Source: CAITSH01 sp025356665 (lineage in GTDB: Bacteria; Pseudomonadota; Gammaproteobacteria; Burkholderiales; SG8-39). Taken from it: DNA of 64,000 nucleotides. Both the position numbers and the translations under genes were made by a program. The notes beneath the pieces were generated by a model. That model saw nothing but the letters and a program-made list of their open reading frames with translations, did not search any database and was not told the DNA's origin. This document shows, piece after piece, positions 56,175 to 64,000 of this stretch. The stretch is taken from NCBI GenBank assembly GCA_025356665.1, contig JANXRV010000108.1:7327-71326 (forward strand). The letters run 5' to 3'. Position 1 is the first letter of the stretch; the number at the start of each line of letters is the position of its first letter.

Positions 56175-59100
56175 ATGGACCGCAGGACGGTATTAACCAA
56201 GACGGCCAAGGGTTTGATGGAGACCAGCGGCAAGACCAGCCTGCTCTCCCGCGACCTGCGCGACGTTCTCAAGGAGGTGGATGGCAGGGGCACGGTCGGC
56301 GAGTTGCAAAAGCGGCTTGACCGGCCTGAGCCCAAGCTCCTGGAGGCGCTCAAGCAGTTGGTGAGGGAAGGGTTCATCCGCGAGTTTGTCACCGCGCCCA
56401 AGACCGAGTCACCGCCGACGCAAAGTCCGGTGGCTGATGAAGACGATCTGGATTTCACGGCGGCCCCGTCCAAGGCGGCGGCGCCCAAAGCTGCGCCCGC
56501 TGCGGTGGCGCAGGTCAGGAATCTGGAGGCGGAGCGGCAAAAGCGCGAGGCGGAAGAGATTGCCCGCACTGCTGCAGCCACGCGCGCGAAGGAACTCGCC
56601 GCGGCAAAACAAAAGCTTGCCGCCGAGGCGGCGCAGCGTGCGCAGTCCGAGTCAGAGGCCCAGGCCCAGGTCAAGGCAAAAGCCGTGGCGCTTGCGCAAT
56701 CCCAAGCTCAAGCCCAAGCTCAAGCCCAAGCCCAAGCCCAAGCCAAGGCCAGGGTGGATGAGATCGCACGCGCCGATGGTGATGTGAAACGCAAGGCAGA
56801 GGGCGCACCCAACGCTGACGCTGAAGCGTTGCAGCGCAAGCTGGCTGAAGCGCGCGCCAAGCGGGAAATCGAAGATCAGTCGCGCAAAGCGGCGGAGGTG
56901 CTTGCGCGCAGCGCGGCGGAAGAAAAAATGCGTCGTGAGCTTGCGGAAAAAGAGCGGCGTGAAACCGAAGAACGCCTGCGACTGGAGGCCGAAGCCAGAG
57001 CAAAGCAGGAGGCGGAGGAGCGCGCGCGCAAGGATGCCGCAGAAAAGGCCAGGCGCGATGAAGAGAATCGGCATCGCGATGAGGAGCAGCAGCGTCTCAA
57101 GCGTGAAACCGAGGAACTGAAGCTCAGCCTGGCAGCTGAACGCGCTGCGCGCGCCCAGGCCGAACTCAAGGCGAGGGAAGACGCCGTGCGCCGCGCCCAG
57201 GAAGATGCTGAGCATAAGGTGCGTGACCAGGCTGACCGGATTGCGCGTGAGCGGGCGGATCGCGAGGCGCGCGAGGAAGCGGAACTTCGCCTCAGGGCGG
57301 ACGCCGCACGCCAGGTGCACGAAGTTGAGGACAAGGCGCGCAACGCGGCGGCGGAAAGCGCGCGCGTCGAAGCAGCGTTGTCGGCCCGTCTGGAGCTTGA
57401 GCGCAAGGCGCGTGAGGCAGCCGAGCTCCGGTCCAGGCAGGAGGCCGAGGCCAAGGCGGCGGCCGAGCGCCTGGCGAAGGAAGAATCCGAACGTAAGCAA
57501 AAAGAGCATGCCGAACGACAGGTACGAGAGGCGGCCGAACTCCGGTCCAGGCAGGAGGCCGAGGCCAAGGCGGCGGCCGAGCGCTTGGCGCAGGAAGAAT
57601 CCGAACGTAAGCAAAAAGAGCATGCCGAACGCCAGGCACGAGAGGCGGCCGAACTAATGGCAAGGCAAGACGCTGAACGCAGGGAGGAGACCGAAGCGCT
57701 GGCGCGAGCCGAGGCTGAAAACCAGGCGCGCCTGGAGCGTGAGAGCGCGGAAAAGGCGGCGCGTGAGGCTGAGCAGACGTCCAGGCGCGAGACCGAGCTT
57801 CGCGAGGCAGAAAAACAGCAAGCGGAAAAACAGCAGGCTGCGGAACGCGCGCGCCAGTTGGCGGACGCCGGTGCAAAGGCTGCGCTTGCCAAGGTGGCCG
57901 AGGTGGCCGCGGTTGGCCCTTCTGACAAGAAGGGCGATGCTTTCCAACTCGACAGTCTTGAGTCTGACCTGAATGAAAGACTGGAAGCGGAGCAAAAAGA
58001 GCGTGAGGAAGCCGCGCGTCATGAACGCGAGCAAACCGAGCAAAAGGCGCGTCTGAGGCAGGAAAAAGCCAGGCAGGAGGCCGCAGCGGCGCTGGCAGAA
58101 AAAGAGGCGGAGGAGCGCGCCGGGCGCGAACGGGAAGAAGTCGAACGCCAGGCCGCCGCTGAAGAGCAGGCGCGCGAACAGGATAAAAAGGCCAGCGCAA
58201 AGGCCGAGGCCGAAGCCGCCGCCAAGGCGCGCAAGGAAGCGCGGTTGCGCGAAAAAGCCGACGCCGATGCGCGCAAGCAGTCGGATGCGGAGATGTACGA
58301 CCGTAAGCAAGACCAGGCGAGCATGGGTGCCGAGCGGACTTCCAAGGCGCGCACATCGATGTCACGTCCATCGCGGCAATGGGGTAAGCCGATCGCCATT
58401 ACGATGTTCGGGCTATTGCTTGCTGTCGTCGGCCTGATGCACGTGATGCCGCTGAACACTTACATCCCGGTCTATGAAAAACTGGCGAGTGCGCGTTTCG
58501 GCCAGCCGGTGACCATCGGTTCGGTGCGACTGTCGTTGTTTCCTGCGCCGCAATTGCGCTTTGAGAAAGTCGCCATCGGCACCGAGCCGCAAGCGCGCTT
58601 CTCGGAGGTGCGCGCTTCGCCCGAATTGGGCTCGCTTCTGGGCGAGGTTAAGATTTTTAAGTCTGTTGAACTTGACGGTGCGGTGGTGCCCACGGCGATG
58701 CTCGCCGCCGCGCTATGGGGTAATCAGGGCAATGCGGCCAAGCCGTTCGATGCGCAGGCACTGCGCATCGAACGTTTTGTCCTGCCTGCCCTGAAGCTTG
58801 AATTGAAAGGCCTGGCGCTGCCGCCGTTGAACCTCGAGGGCAACGTGGGAGGTGATGGCCGCCTGACGCGACTGGGGATTGCGACTGCGGACAAGTCGCA
58901 GAACGCGCAGCTGATGTTCGAGTCCGACGGCGTGAAAGTTGAAATTGCCGCCAAAACATTCCCGCCGGTGTTTGGCGCTGCTTTCAGCCTGGATGATTTT
59001 GCCGCGAAGGGCGTGCTCACGCGCGACGAGCTGATGCTTTCAGAGTTCGAGGCGAAGGCCTTTGAGGGCCGTCTGAATGGCAACGCAAGACTGAAATGGG

Positions 59101-59576
59101 TGTCCGAGTGGACCTTGGACGGCGAAGTTGCGGTGCGCCTGCTCGATCCGGCTAAGCTTGTTCCCCAAGTTTTTTCCAGCGGCAAGCTGGAGGGCAGGGG
59201 CGCTTACTCTATGCGCTCGGTCAATCCGGCCATGCTGTTCCCGTCAGTTCGTTTTGAAGGCAGCGTGAAGGTGGAAAAGGGCACGCTTAACAAAATCGAC
59301 TTTACACGGCTGCTGCAGCAATCCGGAACGCAGGCCGGTGGCTCGACCCTGTTCTCGGAGCTCAATAGCGGCTTGGTCGTCGATACCGGACGGGTGCAAT
59401 TGCGCAACCTGCGTATTGCCGGCGGGCTGATGTCGGCGAACGGTGCGGCCGAGGTTGGCGTGACCGGCGAAACCACCGGCCGGATTCAGCTCGAACTGCG
59501 CTCCGGCCCGACGCAGTCGCGCGCCAGTCTGGCGCTGTCCGGAAACGTCAAGGACGGTTTGCAGCTGAAGCGCTGA
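56175..59576 (+). CDS. giant coiled-coil protein with AsmA-like periplasmic domain
   Basis: The 1133-residue protein has three parts. Residues about 1-72 form a winged-helix-like domain (SLLSRDLRDVLKEVDGRGTV, then LKQLVREGFIREF). Residues about 110-725 are a very long Ala/Glu/Arg/Lys-rich coiled coil, TolA-like, with AQAQAQAQAQ and a duplicated 38-residue unit. A membrane helix lies near residues 740-760 (AITMFGLLLAVVGLMHVMPL). The periplasmic part resembles AsmA-like proteins (FGQPVTIGSVRLSLFPAPQL, ARFSEVRASPELGSLLGEVK, LDGEVAVRLLD). Topology is N-in. AsmA family members are linked to lipid transfer and outer-membrane maintenance. The role of the cytosolic coiled coil is unknown. Confidence 0.85.
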   Translation: MDRRTVLTKTAKGLMETSGKTSLLSRDLRDVLKEVDGRGTVGELQKRLDRPEPKLLEALKQLVREGFIREFVTAPKTESPPTQSPVADEDDLDFTAAPSKAAAPKAAPAAVAQVRNLEAERQKREAEEIARTAAATRAKELAAAKQKLAAEAAQRAQSESEAQAQVKAKAVALAQSQAQAQAQAQAQAQAKARVDEIARADGDVKRKAEGAPNADAEALQRKLAEARAKREIEDQSRKAAEVLARSAAEEKMRRELAEKERRETEERLRLEAEARAKQEAEERARKDAAEKARRDEENRHRDEEQQRLKRETEELKLSLAAERAARAQAELKAREDAVRRAQEDAEHKVRDQADRIARERADREAREEAELRLRADAARQVHEVEDKARNAAAESARVEAALSARLELERKAREAAELRSRQEAEAKAAAERLAKEESERKQKEHAERQVREAAELRSRQEAEAKAAAERLAQEESERKQKEHAERQAREAAELMARQDAERREETEALARAEAENQARLERESAEKAAREAEQTSRRETELREAEKQQAEKQQAAERARQLADAGAKAALAKVAEVAAVGPSDKKGDAFQLDSLESDLNERLEAEQKEREEAARHEREQTEQKARLRQEKARQEAAAALAEKEAEERAGREREEVERQAAAEEQAREQDKKASAKAEAEAAAKARKEARLREKADADARKQSDAEMYDRKQDQASMGAERTSKARTSMSRPSRQWGKPIAITMFGLLLAVVGLMHVMPLNTYIPVYEKLASARFGQPVTIGSVRLSLFPAPQLRFEKVAIGTEPQARFSEVRASPELGSLLGEVKIFKSVELDGAVVPTAMLAAALWGNQGNAAKPFDAQALRIERFVLPALKLELKGLALPPLNLEGNVGGDGRLTRLGIATADKSQNAQLMFESDGVKVEIAAKTFPPVFGAAFSLDDFAAKGVLTRDELMLSEFEAKAFEGRLNGNARLKWVSEWTLDGEVAVRLLDPAKLVPQVFSSGKLEGRGAYSMRSVNPAMLFPSVRFEGSVKVEKGTLNKIDFTRLLQQSGTQAGGSTLFSELNSGLVVDTGRVQLRNLRIAGGLMSANGAAEVGVTGETTGRIQLELRSGPTQSRASLALSGNVKDGLQLKR
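57414..57641 (+). repeat. 114-bp tandem duplication in the coiled coil
   Basis: Two consecutive 114-bp units (57414-57527, 57528-57641) encode 38 residues each, beginning EAAELRSRQEAEAKAAAERL. They differ at only a few bases, so the duplication is recent. A partial third unit follows at 57642. Confidence 0.9.
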
Positions 59577-59638
59577 TGGGCGGGGATGGAGACCCCACGC
59601 CGCCCCGCCGGTTCATCACTGGATAGTGCAATCACCGT

Positions 59639-59644
59639 TATAAT
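59639..59644 (+). promoter_or_regulatory. -10 box for purL
   Basis: TATAAT matches the -10 consensus perfectly, with no convincing -35 at 16-18 nt. The start of transcription would fall within about 15 nt of the purL ATG. Confidence 0.4.
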
Positions 59645-59665
59645 TGCGCTTTAAAAGCAGCGCAA
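59644..59665 (+). promoter_or_regulatory. inverted repeat touching the purL start codon
   Basis: TTGCGCT and AGCGCAA are perfect complements around TTAAAAGC. The second arm ends one base before ATG. No Shine-Dalgarno sequence is visible. It could be an operator of a purine regulator or an mRNA hairpin that masks the start. Confidence 0.5.
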
Positions 59666-62600
59666 ATGCCGGACATCCTTACTCTGCGCGGCGGAGCAGC
59701 CCTCTCCGCCTTTCGACTCGACAAGCTCAACGCACGCCTCGCCGGTCTGGCGACGGCCGGACTCTCTGTCCGCAGCACCTGTTTCTGGCATTTTGTCGAA
59801 GTCACACGACCGCTTTCCGTATCTGAGCAGGACAAGCTCGGGCGCATTCTGGCTTATGGTGACGCGGCGGCGGAAGCTTCTCCGTCTATGATCGTGGTCA
59901 CCCCGCGCATTGGCACCATCTCACCATGGTCCTCCAAGGCGACCGATATCGCCCGCCAATGCGGCCTTGAGGCGGTGACGCGCATCGAGCGCGGCTGCTC
60001 TTGGTATTTTTCCGATGCCGCGGCTCTGGCGAAACATCGTGCCGAGGTGCTGCCGCTGGTGCACGACCGCATGGTCGAGGCGGTGTTGGAGCGGCTCGAA
60101 GACGCGCAGGCCTTGTTCCGTCACGTCGCGCCACGGCCGCTCGAGGTGGTCGACCTTTCCGATGGCGGCAAGGCCGCGCTGGAGCGCGCCAATCGCGACA
60201 TGGGGCTGGCATTGTCGCCCGACGAAATCGATTATTTGTTCGACCATTTCAGCAGCGCGGGCCGCAATCCGACCGACGCCGAACTGACCATGTTTGCACA
60301 GGCCAATTCGGAGCACTGCCGTCACAAGATATTCAACGCCTCCTGGGTGATAGACGGCAAGCCGCGCGCCGAAAGTCTGTTTGGCATGATCCGTGAAACG
60401 CACAAGGCCCATCCGCAGGGCACGGTGGTCGCCTACTCGGACAATTCGGCGGTCATGGAAGGCGGGCAGTTTCGACGCTTTTACCCGGATGGCAAAGGTG
60501 CCTATGCTTATCATGACGCGCTGACGCACACGCTGATGAAGGTCGAAACACATAACCACCCGACTGCCATCTCGCCCTTCCCGGGGGCGGCAACAGGCTC
60601 TGGCGGCGAGATCCGCGACGAGGGCGCCACCGGAAGGGGCGGCAAACCCAAGGCCGGACTGGTCGGTTTCACGGTGTCGAACCTGCGCATTCCCGGGGCA
60701 GAGCAGCCTTGGGAAAAAGATTTTGGCAAGCCCTCGCGCATCGCCTCGGCCCTGCAAATAATGCTCGACGGTCCGATTGGCGCGGCATCATTCAATAATG
60801 AGTTCGGACGCCCCAATCTCGCCGGTTACTTCCGCAGCTTTGAAGCCGAGGTGGATGGCGTGGTGCGCGGCTATCACAAGCCCATCATGATCGCCGGCGG
60901 CATAGGCAATATTGCCGCCGAGCATGTGCAAAAGCTCGGGCTGCCGGCTGGAACCCTGCTGGTGCAACTGGGCGGTCCGGGCATGCTGATCGGCATGGGC
61001 GGTGGCGCCGCCTCGAGTATGGACACCGGCGCCAACGCCGAAGACCTGGATTTTGACTCGGTGCAGCGCGGTAACGCCGAAATTGAGCGTCGCGCTCAGG
61101 AGGTCATAGACCGCTGCTGGCAGCTTGGTGCGGACAACCCGATCCTGTCTATCCACGATGTCGGCGCCGGCGGCCTGTCTAACGCGCTCCCCGAACTCGC
61201 CCACTCCTCTGGTCGCGGCGCCCGCGTCAACCTGCGCGCAGCGCCCTCGGAGGAATCGGGCATGTCGCCGCGTGAGATCTGGTGCAACGAGTCGCAGGAG
61301 CGCTACATGCTCGCCGTTGCACCTGACAGGCTTGCGTCTTTTCGCTTGCTTTGCGAGCGTGAGCGCTGCCCGTTTGCGGTGCTGGGTGAAACAACCGAAG
61401 AGGACCGCTTGCTGGTGTCCGATCCGGAGCAGGGTGATCGTCCCCTCGCACCTGTGGATATTTCGCTGGAGGTGGTGTTGGGCAAGCCACCGCGCATGAC
61501 GCGCGACGTGGTGCACTTTGTGCGACGCCTGCCGCCGCTGGATTTCAGCGCCATCACGCTCGATGAGGCCTGCCGCCGCGTGCTGCGTCATCCGGCCGTC
61601 GCCGACAAGACCTTCCTCGTTTCGATTGGTGACCGCACGGTCGGTGGCCTGTGTTCTCGAGACCCTTTTGTCGGTCCGTGGCAGGTTCCGGTGGCCGACT
61701 GCGCCGCGACGCTGTTAGGCTTTGAGGGGCATGCCGGAGAGGCCATGGCCATGGGCGAGCGCACGCCGCTGGCGCTGATCGACGCGCCCGCGTCCGGGCG
61801 CATGGCCGTGGGCGAGGCCATCAGCAATATCGCCGCCGCGGCGATCGATTCTCTGGCCGGCGTCAAGCTATCCGCCAACTGGATGTCCCCGGCCGGATAC
61901 GCCGGCGAGGACGCCGGGCTGTTCGATACCGTGCGCGCTGTCGCCGACCTGTGCATCAGCATCGGCGTCAGCATCCCGGTTGGAAAAGACTCGCTGTCCA
62001 TGCGCACCGCCTGGAGCGACGATGGTGGCAAGGCGCGCGAGGTGGTCTCGCCGGTGTCTCTTATCATCTCGGCTTTTGCCGCCTGCTCCGACGTCAGGCG
62101 CACACTGACGCCGCAACTCAAGCTCGATCAAGGCGAAACCGAATTGCTGTTGATTGATGTCGCTGCGGGCCGCAACCGGCTGGGCGGTTCAATACTCGCG
62201 CAGGTTTTCGGGCAAATGGGCAACGCCGCACCCGACGTCGATGAGCCCGCGGCGTTGCAGCGCTTTTTCGCCGCAATTCAGGCGCTCAATGCCGATGGGA
62301 AATTGCTCGCCTATCACGATCGTTCCGATGGCGGTCTTTACGCCACGGTGTGTGAGATGGCCTTCGCCGGCCATTGCGGCGTTACCCTCAATCTGGATCT
62401 GTTGTCATACGATGCGCAGGCCCTCGATGTCGATGGCAGCGAGCGCACGCCGGGAGTTTTGCAGGGGCGCAGCGACGAGCGCATGCTGGCCGCCTTGTTT
62501 GCAGAAGAGTTGGGTGCGGTGCTGCAGGTGCGCGCCGCCGAGCGCAACGCCGTGCTCGCGGCGCTGCGCGAACACGGTCTTGTCGCCCACCTGATCGGCA

Positions 62601-63607
62601 ACCCGAATAAAACCGGGCAGATCCGGCTGGTGCGCAACGCCAAGCCGGTGTTCTCGGTGCCGCGTGTCGAATTGCAGCGCATTTGGTCAGAAACCACCTG
62701 GCGCATGCAAAGCTTGCGCGACAATCCGCAGTGCGCCCAGGAAGAATACGACAGCGTGCTCGATGTGCTCGATCCGGGGCTGCACGCGCAACTTTCCTAC
62801 GACCCGGCTGATGACATCGCTGCGCCTTTTATTGGCACGGGAGCGCGACCGAAGCTTGCGATTTTGCGCGAGCAGGGCGTCAACGGCCAGGTTGAAATGG
62901 CGGCGGCCTTTGATCGTGCCGGCTTTGATGCCGTCGATGTGCACATGAGCGACATCATCAGCGGCCGCCGTTCGCTGGCCGCCTTCAAGGGCTTTGCCGC
63001 CTGCGGCGGTTTTTCTTATGGCGACGTGCTTGGCGGTGGCGAGGGTTGGGCGAAATCGATCCTGTTCAACCAGCGTGCGCGCGACGACTTCAGCGTGTTT
63101 TTTACTCGCACCGACAGTTTTGCGCTGGGCATTTGCAACGGCTGCCAGATGATGGCCAATCTGACCGAACTGATTCCCGGCGCCGATTACTGGCCGAAGT
63201 TTGTGAAAAACCGCTCGGAGCAATTCGAGGCGCGGCTGGTGATGGTTGAAGTGCCGGAAAATCCTTCGCTGTTTTTTAGCGGCATGGCCGGTAGCCGTAT
63301 GCCGGTGGTGATCGCGCACGGTGAAGGCCGCGCGGTATTCCGCGAGGAGGGGCACCAGGCGAAGGTCATCTCCACCCTGCGTTTTGTCGACAGCTATGGC
63401 AAGCCGGCAGAGCGCTACCCGCAAAATCCCAACGGCGCACCCGGTGGACTCACCGGAGTGACGACGGCCGACGGCCGTTTCACCGCGCTGATGCCGCACC
63501 CGGAGCGGGTGTTCCGTTCGGCGCAGATGTCCTGGAGTCCGGCCGACTGGTTGGAGCACAGTGCCTGGATTCGCCTGTTCCGCAATGCGCGCAAATGGAT
63601 TGCTTAA
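59666..63607 (+). CDS. purL: phosphoribosylformylglycinamidine synthase (single chain)
   Basis: The 1313-residue protein is the large proteobacterial PurL, converting FGAR to FGAM with glutamine and ATP (purine synthesis). It has the N-terminal domain, two PurM-like halves (FAQANSEHCRHKIFNASW, KVETHNHPTAISPFPGAATG; later NWMSPAGYAGEDAGLF and VGKDSLSMRT), and a C-terminal glutaminase domain. The nucleophile Cys lies in LGICNGCQMM, with the His/Glu partner in LMPHPERVFR. Length is normal. Confidence 0.98.
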   Translation: MPDILTLRGGAALSAFRLDKLNARLAGLATAGLSVRSTCFWHFVEVTRPLSVSEQDKLGRILAYGDAAAEASPSMIVVTPRIGTISPWSSKATDIARQCGLEAVTRIERGCSWYFSDAAALAKHRAEVLPLVHDRMVEAVLERLEDAQALFRHVAPRPLEVVDLSDGGKAALERANRDMGLALSPDEIDYLFDHFSSAGRNPTDAELTMFAQANSEHCRHKIFNASWVIDGKPRAESLFGMIRETHKAHPQGTVVAYSDNSAVMEGGQFRRFYPDGKGAYAYHDALTHTLMKVETHNHPTAISPFPGAATGSGGEIRDEGATGRGGKPKAGLVGFTVSNLRIPGAEQPWEKDFGKPSRIASALQIMLDGPIGAASFNNEFGRPNLAGYFRSFEAEVDGVVRGYHKPIMIAGGIGNIAAEHVQKLGLPAGTLLVQLGGPGMLIGMGGGAASSMDTGANAEDLDFDSVQRGNAEIERRAQEVIDRCWQLGADNPILSIHDVGAGGLSNALPELAHSSGRGARVNLRAAPSEESGMSPREIWCNESQERYMLAVAPDRLASFRLLCERERCPFAVLGETTEEDRLLVSDPEQGDRPLAPVDISLEVVLGKPPRMTRDVVHFVRRLPPLDFSAITLDEACRRVLRHPAVADKTFLVSIGDRTVGGLCSRDPFVGPWQVPVADCAATLLGFEGHAGEAMAMGERTPLALIDAPASGRMAVGEAISNIAAAAIDSLAGVKLSANWMSPAGYAGEDAGLFDTVRAVADLCISIGVSIPVGKDSLSMRTAWSDDGGKAREVVSPVSLIISAFAACSDVRRTLTPQLKLDQGETELLLIDVAAGRNRLGGSILAQVFGQMGNAAPDVDEPAALQRFFAAIQALNADGKLLAYHDRSDGGLYATVCEMAFAGHCGVTLNLDLLSYDAQALDVDGSERTPGVLQGRSDERMLAALFAEELGAVLQVRAAERNAVLAALREHGLVAHLIGNPNKTGQIRLVRNAKPVFSVPRVELQRIWSETTWRMQSLRDNPQCAQEEYDSVLDVLDPGLHAQLSYDPADDIAAPFIGTGARPKLAILREQGVNGQVEMAAAFDRAGFDAVDVHMSDIISGRRSLAAFKGFAACGGFSYGDVLGGGEGWAKSILFNQRARDDFSVFFTRTDSFALGICNGCQMMANLTELIPGADYWPKFVKNRSEQFEARLVMVEVPENPSLFFSGMAGSRMPVVIAHGEGRAVFREEGHQAKVISTLRFVDSYGKPAERYPQNPNGAPGGLTGVTTADGRFTALMPHPERVFRSAQMSWSPADWLEHSAWIRLFRNARKWIA

Positions 63608-63783
63608 GGGCGGGTTGAGCGCGCTCGTATGACGGGCGCTTGATTCGCTTCGTGCCACGGCTTTTCGCCTTGAGCGCGGCGCACGGTTACCAATTCTCAC
63701 AAATTGGCCCCTGCCGGAAACACCCGGCTTACATCCGCCTGTTCAAATGGTTTGTGTGGCAAGGCTCAGTCGCGGCCTGCGCG

Positions 63784-63822
63784 CATTCCGGAATCAAGAC
63801 TCCCTCCCTGTCTTGCGGAATG
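63784..63822. repeat. REP-like imperfect inverted repeat
   Basis: CATTCCG and CGGAATG, then CAAGAC and GTCTTG, pair across TCCCTCCCT with a 4-nt bulge (GAAT). The flanking GGAATGACG motif is typical of interspersed repeats in related genomes. It lies in the 351-nt gene-free stretch 63608-63958, which shows no other gene; GGCTCA/TGAGCC near 63872 forms a small hairpin. Confidence 0.55.
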
Positions 63823-63958
63823 ACGCAGGTCCGGCTTGGCCGGGCTGCACCTTAAAAACAAGGCTCATTTAGCGAATGCTGTTGGTGGCTCATCTGGTGA
63901 GCCTGTGGGGGCGGAAACTGGCCGTATGGCGCAGAGGCGCTGGACCAGGAGACGCGAA

Positions 63959-64000
63959 ATGAGGACGAGGGAATTGGCAAGGTTGATAAGCACTCTGGGC
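63959..64000 (+). CDS. start of an unidentified gene (cut by window edge)
   Basis: ATG at 63959 is preceded by AGGAGA with a 6-nt spacer, the clearest ribosome-binding site in this stretch. The 14 visible codons read MRTRELARLISTLG, a possible basic start of a signal peptide or cytosolic protein. Too little is seen to name it. Confidence 0.4.
   Translation, partial: MRTRELARLISTLG

Noticed and set aside
56652..57928. Leu-rich repeated frames on the minus strand
   Set aside because: They mirror the Glu/Ala/Arg coiled-coil codons of the plus-strand gene, so the apparent repeats are a by-product.

Overview
The window is a gene-dense stretch of a betaproteobacterial chromosome. This is inferred from gene content: a Bpt/Aat pair, dapA-bamC, an MSHA-type pilus locus beside a PglL-type ligase, a Bug-family binding protein and a single-chain PurL. 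No rRNA, prophage or CRISPR array is visible. The genus cannot be fixed by eye; a Rhodocyclales or Nitrosomonadales-like lineage is a guess.

Left part (1-7.8 kb): the end of one c-type cytochrome and a complete second one point right. A block of housekeeping genes then points left: DUF1841, nth, rsxB, ald, pyrD, bpt, aat, a Nudix hydrolase and a HAD dehalogenase. Several of these overlap by 4-14 nt and are probably co-transcribed.

MSHA region (7.9-26.5 kb): a PglL/Wzy-type O-oligosaccharide ligase is followed by mshE, mshG, a prepilin-like gene, four tandem major pilin genes in an A-B-A-B pattern, and mshC, mshD, mshO and a very large mshP-like gene. A strong terminator and a good sigma-70 promoter separate this from the machinery operon: mshI, a pilN-like gene, mshJ, mshK, mshL (secretin), mshM and mshN, nearly all overlapping. 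Together they encode a type IV pilus with a duplicated major subunit and probably O-glycosylated pilins. A perfect CRP-type palindrome and a sigma-54-like element lie upstream of the pilin array.

Middle (26.8-42.1 kb): a SemiSWEET transporter, a membrane protein and maiA, then a small accessory patch made of a tyrosine-recombinase remnant, a RelE-type toxin with an HTH antitoxin, and tRNA-Arg(CCU). Housekeeping follows: a methyltransferase, dapA-bamC, a metallo-beta-lactamase-fold protein, a ribosomal-oxygenase-like cupin, a peroxiredoxin, an FKBP, an FMN glutamate-synthase-like protein, an SbmA-like ABC transporter and the NAD(P)HX repair enzyme.

Right part (42.3-56 kb) is a catabolic cluster: a Bug-type binding protein, a TRAP transporter (dctM, dctQ, dctP), an LhgO-like oxidase, a DUF2848 protein and a DUF1445 (D-glutamate-cyclase-like) protein. 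Divergent to these are a second TRAP binding protein without a signal peptide and a fused HyuA-HyuB hydantoinase/5-oxoprolinase, with an FAD amine-oxidase-like protein beyond. The best reading is uptake and breakdown of a C5 compound such as 5-oxoproline, D-glutamate or 2-hydroxyglutarate; this is inference. The window ends with a 1133-residue coiled-coil/AsmA-like membrane protein, purL, a gene-poor stretch with a REP-like hairpin, and the first codons of another gene.
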